Origin: Deltaproteobacteria bacterium | Lineage (GTDB): Bacteria > Myxococcota_A > Polyangia > Polyangiales > Polyangiaceae | Length of the DNA stretch: 64,000 nt | Assembly (NCBI GenBank): GCA_016218915.1 | Contig: JACRCQ010000016.1 | Coordinates: forward strand, 124,001 to 188,000 | Direction: 5' to 3' | Shown: positions 47,223 through 55,231 of the stretch, one piece after another | Position numbering within the stretch: the stretch's first letter is position 1 | How the letters are laid out: the number at the start of each line of letters is the position of its first letter | Program-made: the position numbers and the translations under genes | The notes under the pieces: model-generated | Database searches by the model: none | The model's input: the letters and a program-made list of their open reading frames with translations, nothing else | Told to the model about the DNA's origin: nothing

Positions 47223-47426
47223 ATGAAACACACACTTCTCTTCATTCTGGGTTCTGCCGTTCTCGTGCTCGGAGGCTGCATGAGCTCGACCCAATCGAGC
47301 CTCGCGGGTGGCGAGACGGCGCCAGCCAATCGCGACCTGTCATTGACCGTCGATCTCGAGACAGGGCGGGTCCGTGTCCTGGACCCCGTCGCTCTGCAAC
47401 GAAACGAAGCGGAAGAAAAGCGGTAG
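47223..47426 (+). CDS. Small lipoprotein
   Basis: This is a 67-residue protein with a strong AAGGAG site six bases upstream. The signal ends SAVLVLGGCMSS; the mature part (SLTVDLETGRVRVLDPVALQ) is mostly beta-like. The signal and lipobox resemble those of the divergent small lipoprotein. Function unknown. Confidence 0.72.
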   Translation: MKHTLLFILGSAVLVLGGCMSSTQSSLAGGETAPANRDLSLTVDLETGRVRVLDPVALQRNEAEEKR

Positions 47427-47845
47427 TCCCTTCGAGTCGCGCCTGCCAGGTTCGGAGGATAATACAGGTGTCCACATTGCGGAGTCGAGCAGACGCGTCT
47501 GATGCCGTCGATCGGTTCCTTCTTGAGCTGCAACCATTGCCTGCAGGCGCTGACGTCCGCAGAAGGGCCGTCGGCAACGGGTACGAGCCGGGCACGACAG
47601 CGCCGAGTTGAGGGGCTTTCGGGCATACAAGCGCAGACCTGATTCGTGATCGGAGCGTTGGTGCATCGGTTCGTCCATGTTCCACCGGAATCACAGCTCT
47701 CGCCGTCGTGCCGCAGCAGCGTGAACAAATTCGCGACGACCTGTCGCTCGCCGCCGCCTCCCCGCACTTGGGCCAGATTCACGCGCGTGCCCCCCTGGCG
47801 GCGGCTCGCTCATCCCGCTTTGGCGAGCGTGTAGGGCGCGGGGGC

Positions 47846-47892
47846 AGCGGGTAGCGGGTAGCGGGTAGCGGGTAGCGGGTAGCGGGTAGCGG
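47846..47892. repeat. Heptamer tandem repeat (AGCGGGT)
   Basis: Six perfect copies of AGCGGGT followed by AGCGG. Same unit length as the TTCCTAG array at 11676, different sequence. Confidence 0.9.
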
Positions 47893-48117
47893 TCGTGTGG
47901 CCGGCATGGCAGCGCTCGCTGGCTCGCTTGCCCCTTGCCGCTCGCCTCTGCCCGCTGGCCCTACTCGCTGGCCTTACTCGCTTGCCGCTGCCGGCCTGCG
48001 TTTGCCGCTTGCTCGCTGGTTGCCCGCCTGCCGGCGAGCGGGCTTCGCTTGGGTCGCGCACCTTGCGTGCCAGCTGCCAGCTTGCAGCCACTTCACCGCA
48101 ATTTCGCTGTCACGCAA

Positions 48118-48394
48118 GCTGCGCGTGGGTGGGCGACTCGACGCCTGGACAGTCGCCTTCGAGGCCCTGGTCGAAGGCGATCGCATCAGCAAAGCGATCC
48201 CTCGCGGATACGGCAAACGCAAGGACCAGCTCGCTCGTGCGCTGCAGGGCGCATTCACGCTCACCAGCGAAGCGGCAGCGCGCACCGGGGATGATCGCGC
48301 CTGCCGGTTTCGCTGGGCGCGAGCCGAAGCCAATGAAGCCGCCGCTGTGCTCGGAGCGCGGAGCTGGCAGACGCCTTTTCCGAGGACTCTCTGA
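48118..48394 (+). pseudogene. Four-helix-bundle (S23/IVP-like) gene remnant
   Basis: The frame reads RLDAWTVAFEALVEGDRI, then IPRGYGKRKDQLARALQGAF and TSEAAARTGDDRACRFRWAR, the heart of the four-helix-bundle family related to 23S rRNA intervening-sequence proteins. No start codon with a ribosome-binding site precedes it, and it ends abruptly (ARSWQTPFPRTL) where the normal last helix should be. I read it as a decayed copy. Confidence 0.45.
48153..48180. repeat. Palindromic repeat, copy 1
   Basis: TCGCCTTCGA, loop GGCCCTGG, TCGAAGGCGA: perfect ten-base stem within the four-helix-bundle remnant. The first 21 bases recur at 48438. Confidence 0.8.
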
Positions 48395-48437
48395 GTGATG
48401 CGGCTGCGAATTGCTTGCAGCCCATTCCTCCGCGCGA

Positions 48438-48465
48438 TCGCCTTCGAGGCCCTGGTCGGAGGCGG
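48438..48465. repeat. Palindromic repeat, copy 2
   Basis: First 21 bases identical to 48153-48173; the right arm is TCGGAGGCGG, with changes that weaken the stem. Confidence 0.8.
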
Positions 48466-48473
48466 AGACCTGC

Positions 48474-48968
48474 CTACACCGCGTTCGCCACCCGGATGGC
48501 GGCTTCAAGCTTGGCCTGATCCTCGTTCGAAAGCGAGGTCTGAACGATGGTACCGCCAGTTTCCCGGAGCGCATCGAGCACCTTGTCGAAAGTCATCTGC
48601 CTGGCCAGCACGAACAGCACGGATGTGCCTGGTTGAAACTTGTCGGCCAGCTCTTTCATGAACTGGTCATTGATGCCGACGTCGGAGAGCGCTCCGGCCG
48701 CCGCACCTGACGCTGCGCCCAGAACCGCCCCCAGCAAGGGGTTCATGAAGATCAGACCGATCAGCGCTCCCCAGAACGTACCGCCAACGGCTCCGTTCGC
48801 GGTCAGACTGTAGGCTTGGTGAAGCTTGACCTTGCCGTTCGCCTTCTTCTCGGCAACAACGGAATCCTCGAGGTCGATCAAGTAGTCTTGCTGCATCGCT
48901 GCAAACTTGAGCCTGACCTCCCGGGCTTTGAACTCTGATTCATACGCGATTGCTATGAGAGTACTCAT
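48474..48968 (-). CDS. DUF1269 family membrane-associated protein
   Basis: This is a 164-residue protein. The N-terminal part (LIAIAYESEFKAREVRLKF) is a ferredoxin-like fold. A central glycine/alanine-rich double helix (GGTFWGALIGLIF; LLGAVLGAASGAAAGALSD) inserts in the membrane, and FKPGTSAL-like FQPGTSVLFVLARQ follows: the standard DUF1269 layout. AGGAGA precedes the ATG. Related proteins are often stress-induced; the exact function is unknown. Confidence 0.85.
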   Translation of the reverse strand: MSTLIAIAYESEFKAREVRLKFAAMQQDYLIDLEDSVVAEKKANGKVKLHQAYSLTANGAVGGTFWGALIGLIFMNPLLGAVLGAASGAAAGALSDVGINDQFMKELADKFQPGTSVLFVLARQMTFDKVLDALRETGGTIVQTSLSNEDQAKLEAAIRVANAV

Positions 48969-49446
48969 GCTGTTCTCCTCTTGTACTTTTCTTGTCGTAC
49001 TTGGATGCCCCAGGCAGCCATTCGGTGTCGTCGTCGCCAGACGACGGAATCCTCAAGCCTTCCGGGCCGGCCGCGCCCGCCACCACTTTCTCGATGGAAA
49101 CTACGCCACAACAATCGGAGCGCGCCAGCCCGTCTCGAACTGCACATCGAGAAGCGCTGGACGCGAAGTCGACGTCGATTCCCGCACGCGTTCGATACGC
49201 TGGCCGACGTGGACTGACCAAGCGGCCGAGATGGTCGTTGGCGTGCTGTTGCACGCGGGGCGGCTTCCGCAATCGCCCGGAGTGGCAGACCTTGTTGTGT
49301 CGGGTTTTTAGACATCTTGTGTTCGAACTACCTGCATTGCACGACATGAAGCTGCGTCCTACATACCACCTACGTCGTCGGATGAATTCACGTTGGTGAG
49401 CCACTCTCCGACTCTGAAAACAACCCTGTTCTCATGGAGAATCGAA
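48969..49446. other. Divergent intergenic region
   Basis: About 480 bases between the divergent DUF1269 and OmpA-like genes. Several short frames exist but none has a start, signal or recognisable motif. It presumably holds the promoters of both genes. Confidence 0.4.
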
Positions 49447-49992
49447 ATGAAGACTCACCTCACCCTCCTGTTCGCGTCCCTGGCCATCGCTGTTTCGGGC
49501 TGCGCCTCCAGTCCCAAGCCGAAGGCTGCACAGTCCCCAGCCGCGACCCAGCCGGTTATGACGTCGCAGCTTACAACCCAGCAGCAAGAGGCGGTGAACC
49601 GCGCTGCGGCGGACACGGACGGACTGCGATTTGACAGCGACATCCTGCGCCTCTGCCCCGGGGTCGAGGGGCCTCGATTCGCGTACAACTCCCACACCGT
49701 TCGTGAGCAGTTCCAGCAAAGCCTCGTCGTGCTCGCGGACTGCATGAAAACTGGCGCGTTGAGCGGCAAGTCCCTGCTGACGGTCGGGCACGCGGACCCG
49801 CGTGGCGAGGAGGACTACAATCTTGCCCTGGGCGGACGCCGCGCCGACGCCGTGCGAAGTGCCCTGCAATCGTTGGGGGTCGACGCGAGCCGCGTGGAGG
49901 TATCCTCACGCGGAGAGGTCGACGCCAGCGGGACGGACGAAGCCGGCTGGGCTCAAGACCGCCGAGTCGATGTCAAGCTGGTCAACGATTGA
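49447..49992 (+). CDS. OmpA/Pal-like peptidoglycan-associated lipoprotein
   Basis: This is a 181-residue lipoprotein (AIAVSGCASS). The C-terminal OmpA-like domain shows VGHADPRGEEDYNLALGGRR and ends with AQDRRVDVKL, giving the Asp and Arg that bind diaminopimelate in peptidoglycan. Expected to tie the outer membrane to the wall. It is followed by TonB/TolA-C and TolB-like genes on the same strand (81-base gap), a Tol-Pal-like set. Confidence 0.87.
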   Translation: MKTHLTLLFASLAIAVSGCASSPKPKAAQSPAATQPVMTSQLTTQQQEAVNRAAADTDGLRFDSDILRLCPGVEGPRFAYNSHTVREQFQQSLVVLADCMKTGALSGKSLLTVGHADPRGEEDYNLALGGRRADAVRSALQSLGVDASRVEVSSRGEVDASGTDEAGWAQDRRVDVKLVND

Positions 49993-50073
49993 GACTTCGG
50001 GCGACCGGTCGCGGACGTCTGATTCATCGGCAGGCGCCCATGGACTCTGGCCTTCCCCCCATGCGAGGACACC

Positions 50074-50910
50074 ATGAGCAGCCATGATGTGATTCTTCCC
50101 CCTCTGCATCGCAGTGCGGCAACCAGGAGCCGAGCGGGAGTCGTCACCATCGCATCGGTCGCGCTGCATCTCGGCGTGGGAGCTCTCGCGTGGATGGCGC
50201 CGGCCCCGGCCGACGCTCGAGTCCCGCGTCAAGAGCTGGTCGAAGTGTCGATCGTTCCGGCGCTCGGCCATGCCTCGGGAGCGCTGGGAGGGACAGGAAC
50301 GCAGCTGTCGGCTGACAACGCGGCCGGTCGCGCACGCAACAACTCCGTGCGTTCGGCGCCGGAGGTTTCGGCTGGAAAGCCTCCTGCGTCATCGCTCCCC
50401 GGCGACTCTCCAGCCATGGGTTCGCGTCCGGAGTCCACGCCGTACGCCGTGGGCGGGGAGCCGGACAACGAGGCAAAGGCGCTCAGCCACGCCTCAGCTT
50501 CGGCCGGGAACGAAGCCTCAGCGACTGGGGACGACAGCAGCAGCCCTGCGCTTGGCTCGGCGAACGGCGCAACCGATGGGACGGGGAGCGCGCCGCAGGC
50601 CAGGATGACACCACAGTATGCGGGGCTGTTGGCCGGCTGGTTCGGTGCACGATTCAACGTGCGTGGAACGGGAATCGACGAAGCGGAGCTGTCAAAGCTG
50701 GCGGCCAGCGTCCGCATCTCCATTTCGTCCGACCGTCGCGTGGTCGGCTTTCAGCTCGCTGGATCCAGCGGGAATGCTTCGTTTGACGAGGCTGTGCGAG
50801 GGACGCTTGCGGGCGTGATGTCCTCGGGCGTGCCTCTGCCGTCTCCACAAGATGGCAGTCTTCCTCCCTCATCATTCACGGTGCGTTTTCGTAGCCTCAA
50901 CCTTCGCTAG
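50074..50910 (+). CDS. TonB/TolA C-terminal domain protein
   Basis: This is a 278-residue protein. A single N-terminal helix (GVVTIASVALHLGVGALAWMA) anchors it in the inner membrane, followed by a long Ala/Gly/Ser/Pro-rich periplasmic linker. The C-terminal ~95 residues (VRISISSDRRVVGFQLAGSS; FDEAVRGTLAGVM) match the TonB/TolA-C fold. It should span the periplasm between an inner-membrane motor and outer-membrane partners. The TolB-like gene starts nine bases downstream. Confidence 0.78.
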   Translation: MSSHDVILPPLHRSAATRSRAGVVTIASVALHLGVGALAWMAPAPADARVPRQELVEVSIVPALGHASGALGGTGTQLSADNAAGRARNNSVRSAPEVSAGKPPASSLPGDSPAMGSRPESTPYAVGGEPDNEAKALSHASASAGNEASATGDDSSSPALGSANGATDGTGSAPQARMTPQYAGLLAGWFGARFNVRGTGIDEAELSKLAASVRISISSDRRVVGFQLAGSSGNASFDEAVRGTLAGVMSSGVPLPSPQDGSLPPSSFTVRFRSLNLR

Positions 50911-50919
50911 AGGTCCGTC

Positions 50920-52215
50920 ATGAAACGAGCACAAGTCGGATGGGTTCCTGTCTTGATGATGTCGCTGGGCTTTGCCGGCAGCGCTGTTGCCAGCGAGGGG
51001 ACGCCGGCGGCCGACGGGCGTGAAGACGACGAAGTCATCGTGGAGGTGACGAGCGCGGTGGCGCAACAACCCCTCATCGTGGTGGAGAGCGTCGAGGACA
51101 GCGACCGGTCGTTGGCGAACCAGGTGAGCGAAATGCTGACGCGGTCCGGGCAATACGCCTCGACGGTACGCGTGCCAGGGGCTGCGGGCGTCGGCGCCCC
51201 TGCATCGGAATGGGCGCCTCTGCAAGCCGCGGCGGTGTCCATTTCCAGCTCGAAGGAGGGTGGTTCGAGGTATGTGCACGTAGCTGTGCGGGTCAAGATG
51301 CACCAGACGACGCCAGCAGCCAGGACCTACGACGCAATGGGCGACTCGGAGGCCGCGTTGGCTGCGCGAATCGTCGATGGGGTCGTGCTGGACGTGACCG
51401 GGGCCAGGGCGCACATGTCGGGCCGATGGGTGATCACGGACGCAACGACATCTGGCGAGAGGGCCACAAGAGTCGTGTTTCCGTCGGGCAAGAGCGCCTA
51501 CCGGGTGAGCCCCTTCGCTGTGATGGCGAGAGGCGCCGACTGGAGCGCTGCGGGCACGGTCTACTATGCGGCGGAAGACCGACGTGGGGTTCTGTCGTTG
51601 TTCCAGCAAGGGGAGGCGGACCCGGTTCGGCTTGCGGCGGGTGGATTCGTTCAGGGGGTGTCGGTGTCACCGGACGGACGCTACCTGGCTGTGTCCATTG
51701 GCGAAAGCGGCGCGACGGGCACATGGGTTGGTACCAGCTTCGACCAGCTGACGCGTGTCGAGGGGATGCCGGGGCATCTTTCCCTATCCCCATCCATCAA
51801 CGATCGCGGCGAGGTCGTGCATGCGGTGGGGCCGCCCACCGGACCGTTGGGAATCGAGCTGCGGACAAAGCGCATATCGCCGCCTGGCGTGTGGGCAGCA
51901 AGTCCTTCGTTCTGCTCGACGGCAACCGAAGAGCGCGTCGCGTGGCTATCGAGGGTTGGGAGTCGTCGATGGGATCTGCAACTCACGACCGTCGCGACGG
52001 GAGCGACGTGGACGGTGGCGAGAGACGTGCTGACTGCGGGGTGCAGCCCTGATGGCAGGAGCGTGGCAGCGGCCTCACCCGCGAGCAGTGGGCGGCCGGC
52101 TGGAGTTGACATCGTGAGCGACCGAGGTGGAGCCAGGAACCGAGTGTGGCAAGGGACCGCGACCTCGATTCGGTGGGGAGAAGGCGAGAGGCTTCCCCTG
52201 TCTTCGGGTGAGTAG
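50920..52215 (+). CDS. TolB-like periplasmic beta-propeller protein
   Basis: This is a 431-residue exported protein (signal ending SAVAS). An N-terminal alpha/beta domain (about 40-150, VESVEDSDRSLANQVSEML) is followed by PD40-like blades (GVSVSPDGRYLAVSIGE; LTAGCSPDGRSVAAAS), the TolB plan. Genuine TolB has six blades and a Pal-binding N-terminus; fewer blades are clear here. The preceding OmpA-like and TonB-C genes support a Tol-Pal-like function. Confidence 0.72.
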   Translation: MKRAQVGWVPVLMMSLGFAGSAVASEGTPAADGREDDEVIVEVTSAVAQQPLIVVESVEDSDRSLANQVSEMLTRSGQYASTVRVPGAAGVGAPASEWAPLQAAAVSISSSKEGGSRYVHVAVRVKMHQTTPAARTYDAMGDSEAALAARIVDGVVLDVTGARAHMSGRWVITDATTSGERATRVVFPSGKSAYRVSPFAVMARGADWSAAGTVYYAAEDRRGVLSLFQQGEADPVRLAAGGFVQGVSVSPDGRYLAVSIGESGATGTWVGTSFDQLTRVEGMPGHLSLSPSINDRGEVVHAVGPPTGPLGIELRTKRISPPGVWAASPSFCSTATEERVAWLSRVGSRRWDLQLTTVATGATWTVARDVLTAGCSPDGRSVAAASPASSGRPAGVDIVSDRGGARNRVWQGTATSIRWGEGERLPLSSGE

Positions 52216-52329
52216 CTGACCTCACGGCGTCGGGCGTTGTCGTGTGGTGAGATTGATCCGGGGCTGGGCCGCGTCTGGCAGGGGCCAGCCACGGTCGCGC
52301 CTCCAGGGCGACGTACACGTCGGCGAACG

Positions 52330-52797
52330 CTACTCTCGCTTCACGCTGCCCGTAGCCGGGGAAATCGCCTCCTGCTCGGCATCGATGAACGTCCGCAAGG
52401 TGTACGCTTCGAGCGAGGCTACTGCCTCGTCGACCAGCTGGCGTTGCACCCAGGCCATTCGAAGCAGCGTTCGAACCGGTTCGGCGCCCTGGATCGACGC
52501 TGCGCTCAGATCGACCTTGCGCATGGCCCAGTCAGGGCAAAGCCTGGTGAGTTCCCCCTGCTCCACAGACAGGATCATGACTTGACGGTGCCGCGAATCG
52601 CTGGCGATGCGCGAGAAGAGCGCATCCACCAAAGCGTCGGGACCCTCGATGATCTGGAAGAACAATTCTCCGGTGGCCACCAGAATACCGGTGATGCCGT
52701 CACGATCGTTGTTCTGCTGAGCTTCGAGAGCCAGTGCGTCGATGGCAGCCATGTCCATCGGGTGAGCGAAGCTGCTGATGTAGCGCAGGCGTTTCAT
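52330..52797 (-). CDS. BLUF-domain blue-light sensor
   Basis: This is a 155-residue protein consisting of a BLUF domain plus a helical tail. The photocycle residues align: Tyr6 (LRYISS), Asn30 (NNDRDGITG), Gln48 (ELFFQIIEG), Trp90 and Met92 (PDWAMR). BLUF proteins bind FAD and signal blue light. No output domain (GGDEF, EAL, cyclase) is fused, so it probably acts through a partner protein. A redoxin-like remnant lies on the other strand upstream. Confidence 0.88.
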   Translation of the reverse strand: MKRLRYISSFAHPMDMAAIDALALEAQQNNDRDGITGILVATGELFFQIIEGPDALVDALFSRIASDSRHRQVMILSVEQGELTRLCPDWAMRKVDLSAASIQGAEPVRTLLRMAWVQRQLVDEAVASLEAYTLRTFIDAEQEAISPATGSVKRE

Positions 52798-52845
52798 GCC
52801 GTGGTCTCCGAGTAGGTCCGGTCAGGGTAGTCCAATCCGGCCATT

Positions 52846-53052
52846 GCAGGACGCCATCCGATCCGAAGAGCGCAAGGTGGGCGCGCCCATCTACCTGGAC
52901 TGGAGCGGCGAGCTCGGCAAGGCCCTCAAGATCACCAAGGGAGCGAGCAACATCGTTCTCGTGGGCGAAGATGGCAAGGCCATGCTGACACACGAAGGGG
53001 GGCCGGCGCAGAGGTCGAAGCGAGAATCATGAGCGCCCTGCGCAAGCTGTAG
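52846..53052 (+). pseudogene. Truncated, frameshifted redoxin-like gene
   Basis: The frame reads APIYLDWSGELGKALKITKG then ASNIVLVGEDGKAMLTHEG, resembling the C-terminal half of thioredoxin-fold (YtfJ/redoxin-like) proteins. A one-base shift near the end would join it to GAEVEARIMSALRKL before TAG at 53050-53052, so the reading frame is broken. No N-terminal half or CxxC is present because the BLUF gene begins there. I read it as a decaying fragment. Confidence 0.5.
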
Positions 53053-53067
53053 CGTATCATCGCCCCC

Positions 53068-53967
53068 ATGGAGTGGCTGAACTACCACCACCTGCTCTAC
53101 TTCTGGGTCGTCGCTCGCGAGGGCGGCTTGACCCAGGCGAGCAAGGTCCTTCGTCTCGCCCACCCGACCCTCAGCGGCCAGATCCGGCAGCTCGAAGAAT
53201 CCTTCGGAGAAAAACTCTTCGATCGATCCGGACGCAGACTTGTTCTGACCGACGTCGGAAAGACGGTCTTTGGCTATGCCGACGAGATCTTCTCGCTGGG
53301 CAACGAGCTGATCGACACGATCAGACAGCGGCCGACCGGACGTCCTGCCCGGGTCCACGTGGGCATCTCCCACGTGCTGCCCAAGCTCGTGGCGCGTCGC
53401 CTGCTGGACCCCGCCCTGCAGCTGGCCGAACCCGTTCACCTCGTGTGCCACGAAGATCGCTACGATCGTCTGCTCGCCGCGCTCGCCGTCCACGACCTCG
53501 ACGTGATTCTCACCGATGCGCCGGTCGCACCCGGAACCAATATCCGTGCCTATGGGCACCTTCTGGGCGAATGCGGCATCACCTTCTTCGTTGCACCGTC
53601 GCTCCACGCCTCGTGTCGCGGGCGATTTCCGAAGTGCCTGGACGGAGCGCCGTTCCTCGCGCCGGCCGATGGGACCTCGTTGCGCCGCTCGCTCGAGCAA
53701 TGGTTCACGACCCAGGCAGTGAGCCCGCGCATCGTTGCCGAGTTCGACGACAGCGCGTTGCTCAAGACCTTCGGCGGCGATGGCGTCGGCGTGTTCGCGG
53801 CGCCCTCCGTGGTCGACGCCGAGGTCAAGGCACATCACGGTGTGGAGGTGCTCGGACGAACGCAAGAGGTGCGGGAGCGGTTCTATGCGATATCAGCGGA
53901 ACGCAAGCTGAAGAACCCGGCGGTAGCGGCGATCTGCGCGAACGCGCGGTCGACCCTGTTTCATTGA
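53068..53967 (+). CDS. nhaR: LysR-family regulator NhaR
   Basis: This is a 299-residue protein. The N-terminal MEWLNYHHLLYFWVVAREGG and LRLAHPTLSGQIRQLEESFG are characteristic of NhaR, the LysR-type activator of Na+/H+ antiporter genes. The helix-turn-helix is about residues 18-60. The C-terminal ~210 residues form the periplasmic-binding-like effector domain that senses Na+ or pH. No antiporter gene is in the window, so the target lies elsewhere. Confidence 0.9.
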   Translation: MEWLNYHHLLYFWVVAREGGLTQASKVLRLAHPTLSGQIRQLEESFGEKLFDRSGRRLVLTDVGKTVFGYADEIFSLGNELIDTIRQRPTGRPARVHVGISHVLPKLVARRLLDPALQLAEPVHLVCHEDRYDRLLAALAVHDLDVILTDAPVAPGTNIRAYGHLLGECGITFFVAPSLHASCRGRFPKCLDGAPFLAPADGTSLRRSLEQWFTTQAVSPRIVAEFDDSALLKTFGGDGVGVFAAPSVVDAEVKAHHGVEVLGRTQEVRERFYAISAERKLKNPAVAAICANARSTLFH

Positions 53968-54003
53968 GTGTGTCTGCCGGGTCCGAGCCAGCGCGGCGAG
54001 GGT

Positions 54004-54978
54004 CTAGGGCAGGCGATGGTTTCGGGTGCGACCGGGAAGCAGATCGAACGACGCGCCCAGCCCCACGAACAGGAAGTGAAGCCAGTTCTTGGCGTAGTTG
54101 GAAGGGTCGGTGTTGGTTGCGCCGCCACCGAGGTATCGAACATTCAGAAAGGCGTCGGCCTGAGGGTGGACGCGGACTCCCGCACGCACGGATGCATCGA
54201 GGATCGCTCCGACGGTTTCGTTGTCGGACCCGTTGAGGACGCTGATGGGAGCGTAGATGCCGTCTGCCTCGAATCCGAGGAACGACGCGCGTCCAAGGCT
54301 CACTTCGCCACGAACCTTGAGTGCGGGCACGAACCCCACGCTCTTGGTCCGCGAAAAGGCTTCGCCGTCGAGACGCGTGAACCTGTAGTCCGCGTTTCGG
54401 ATCTGCCCGGTGAAACCAACGGAAAAGTACCCGGCATTCCCGGCGAACAGCTCGTTCAAGTAGCTGAGTCGATAGAACGGGAACGCGAACTCGGTCCGCA
54501 CCGGATGTCCTGCTGCGAATGTCACACCCTCGTAGCGCTCATCGGTCGAGGGGGTGTGCACGCCCTCGGTCGAGAGGGGCTGGTACAGGAAGATCACCGT
54601 GTGCCGCCGCCCAAGCTCGAGCTCTGCGCTCCAGCGCGTGTAGAACGCAAGATTGTCCTGGCCCGCAGCGGATCGGAAGTCGATTCGGGTTGCCCCTGGA
54701 CCGAATTCACCCCGGTTCGACAGCACCGCAAGTCCTCCCCCCTCTGCCACGAGGCGCACCTGGTAGTCGGAAAAGGGTCGGGTTCGGAACGTGGTCCACG
54801 GTGAGGGACCGAACAGGGAGCTTCCAACGAGGTCACCGCAGTCCACGGCCCCCGGGGCGCAGACGGCTGGATCGCAGGGGGCTGACTCGCAGGCGGGGGC
54901 GGGCGAAGAGACGGTGAGCGCCACGGCTGCAAGCGTGATCCGGATGCCGATGTGGAACGCAGAATTCGCCGGGATCAT
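54004..54978 (-). CDS. Outer-membrane beta-barrel protein
   Basis: This is a 324-residue exported protein (signal about 1-28). After a Cys-rich N-terminus (CESAPCDPAVC) the rest alternates short beta-strands (FYTRWSAELELGRRHTVIF; YRLSYLNELFAG; AYFSVGFTGQIRNADYRF) and ends FLFVGLGASFDLLP. It looks like an 8-12-strand barrel. No substrate is indicated. It converges with nhaR. Confidence 0.72.
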   Translation of the reverse strand: MIPANSAFHIGIRITLAAVALTVSSPAPACESAPCDPAVCAPGAVDCGDLVGSSLFGPSPWTTFRTRPFSDYQVRLVAEGGGLAVLSNRGEFGPGATRIDFRSAAGQDNLAFYTRWSAELELGRRHTVIFLYQPLSTEGVHTPSTDERYEGVTFAAGHPVRTEFAFPFYRLSYLNELFAGNAGYFSVGFTGQIRNADYRFTRLDGEAFSRTKSVGFVPALKVRGEVSLGRASFLGFEADGIYAPISVLNGSDNETVGAILDASVRAGVRVHPQADAFLNVRYLGGGATNTDPSNYAKNWLHFLFVGLGASFDLLPGRTRNHRLP

Positions 54979-55231
54979 GATGCACTACGATGCAGAGCTG
55001 ACCCGGAGTGTTGCTGGAACGATCCAGTCTCGATGCACGGCGCTTCCGGATTTCGCGGACGCACCCCGCAGCGCGCAGCCGGATCCGATGCCCAGGTAGC
55101 TCCCCCGGATGGCCGAGGATGCGCCAGGGACAATGGCGCGAACCTGCCCGGGTACCTCTGGCGCTTGCTTCGGACGTGGACTTCGTGTTCTCCTTGATCG
55201 TCAAGCTCGATCCGGCTCAGGAGGATGCGTC

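Larger units (their letters stand above)
47427..48473. other. Degenerate, repeat-rich region
   Basis: About 1 kb without an intact gene. It includes a GTAGCGG heptamer array, a low-complexity CGCTTGCC stretch (about 47900-48060), remnants of a four-helix-bundle gene and two copies of a palindrome-bearing 21-base repeat. A minus-strand frame near 47782 (MNLAQVRGGGGERQVV) is too short and unclear to call. Confidence 0.55.

Noticed and set aside
47846..47892. CRISPR-like repeat array
   Set aside because: Units are seven bases with no spacers, so it is a simple tandem repeat.
47895..48398. Overlapping 165-167-codon plus-strand readings
   Set aside because: The first half is low-complexity DNA readable in all three frames; only the four-helix-bundle part of one frame looks real.
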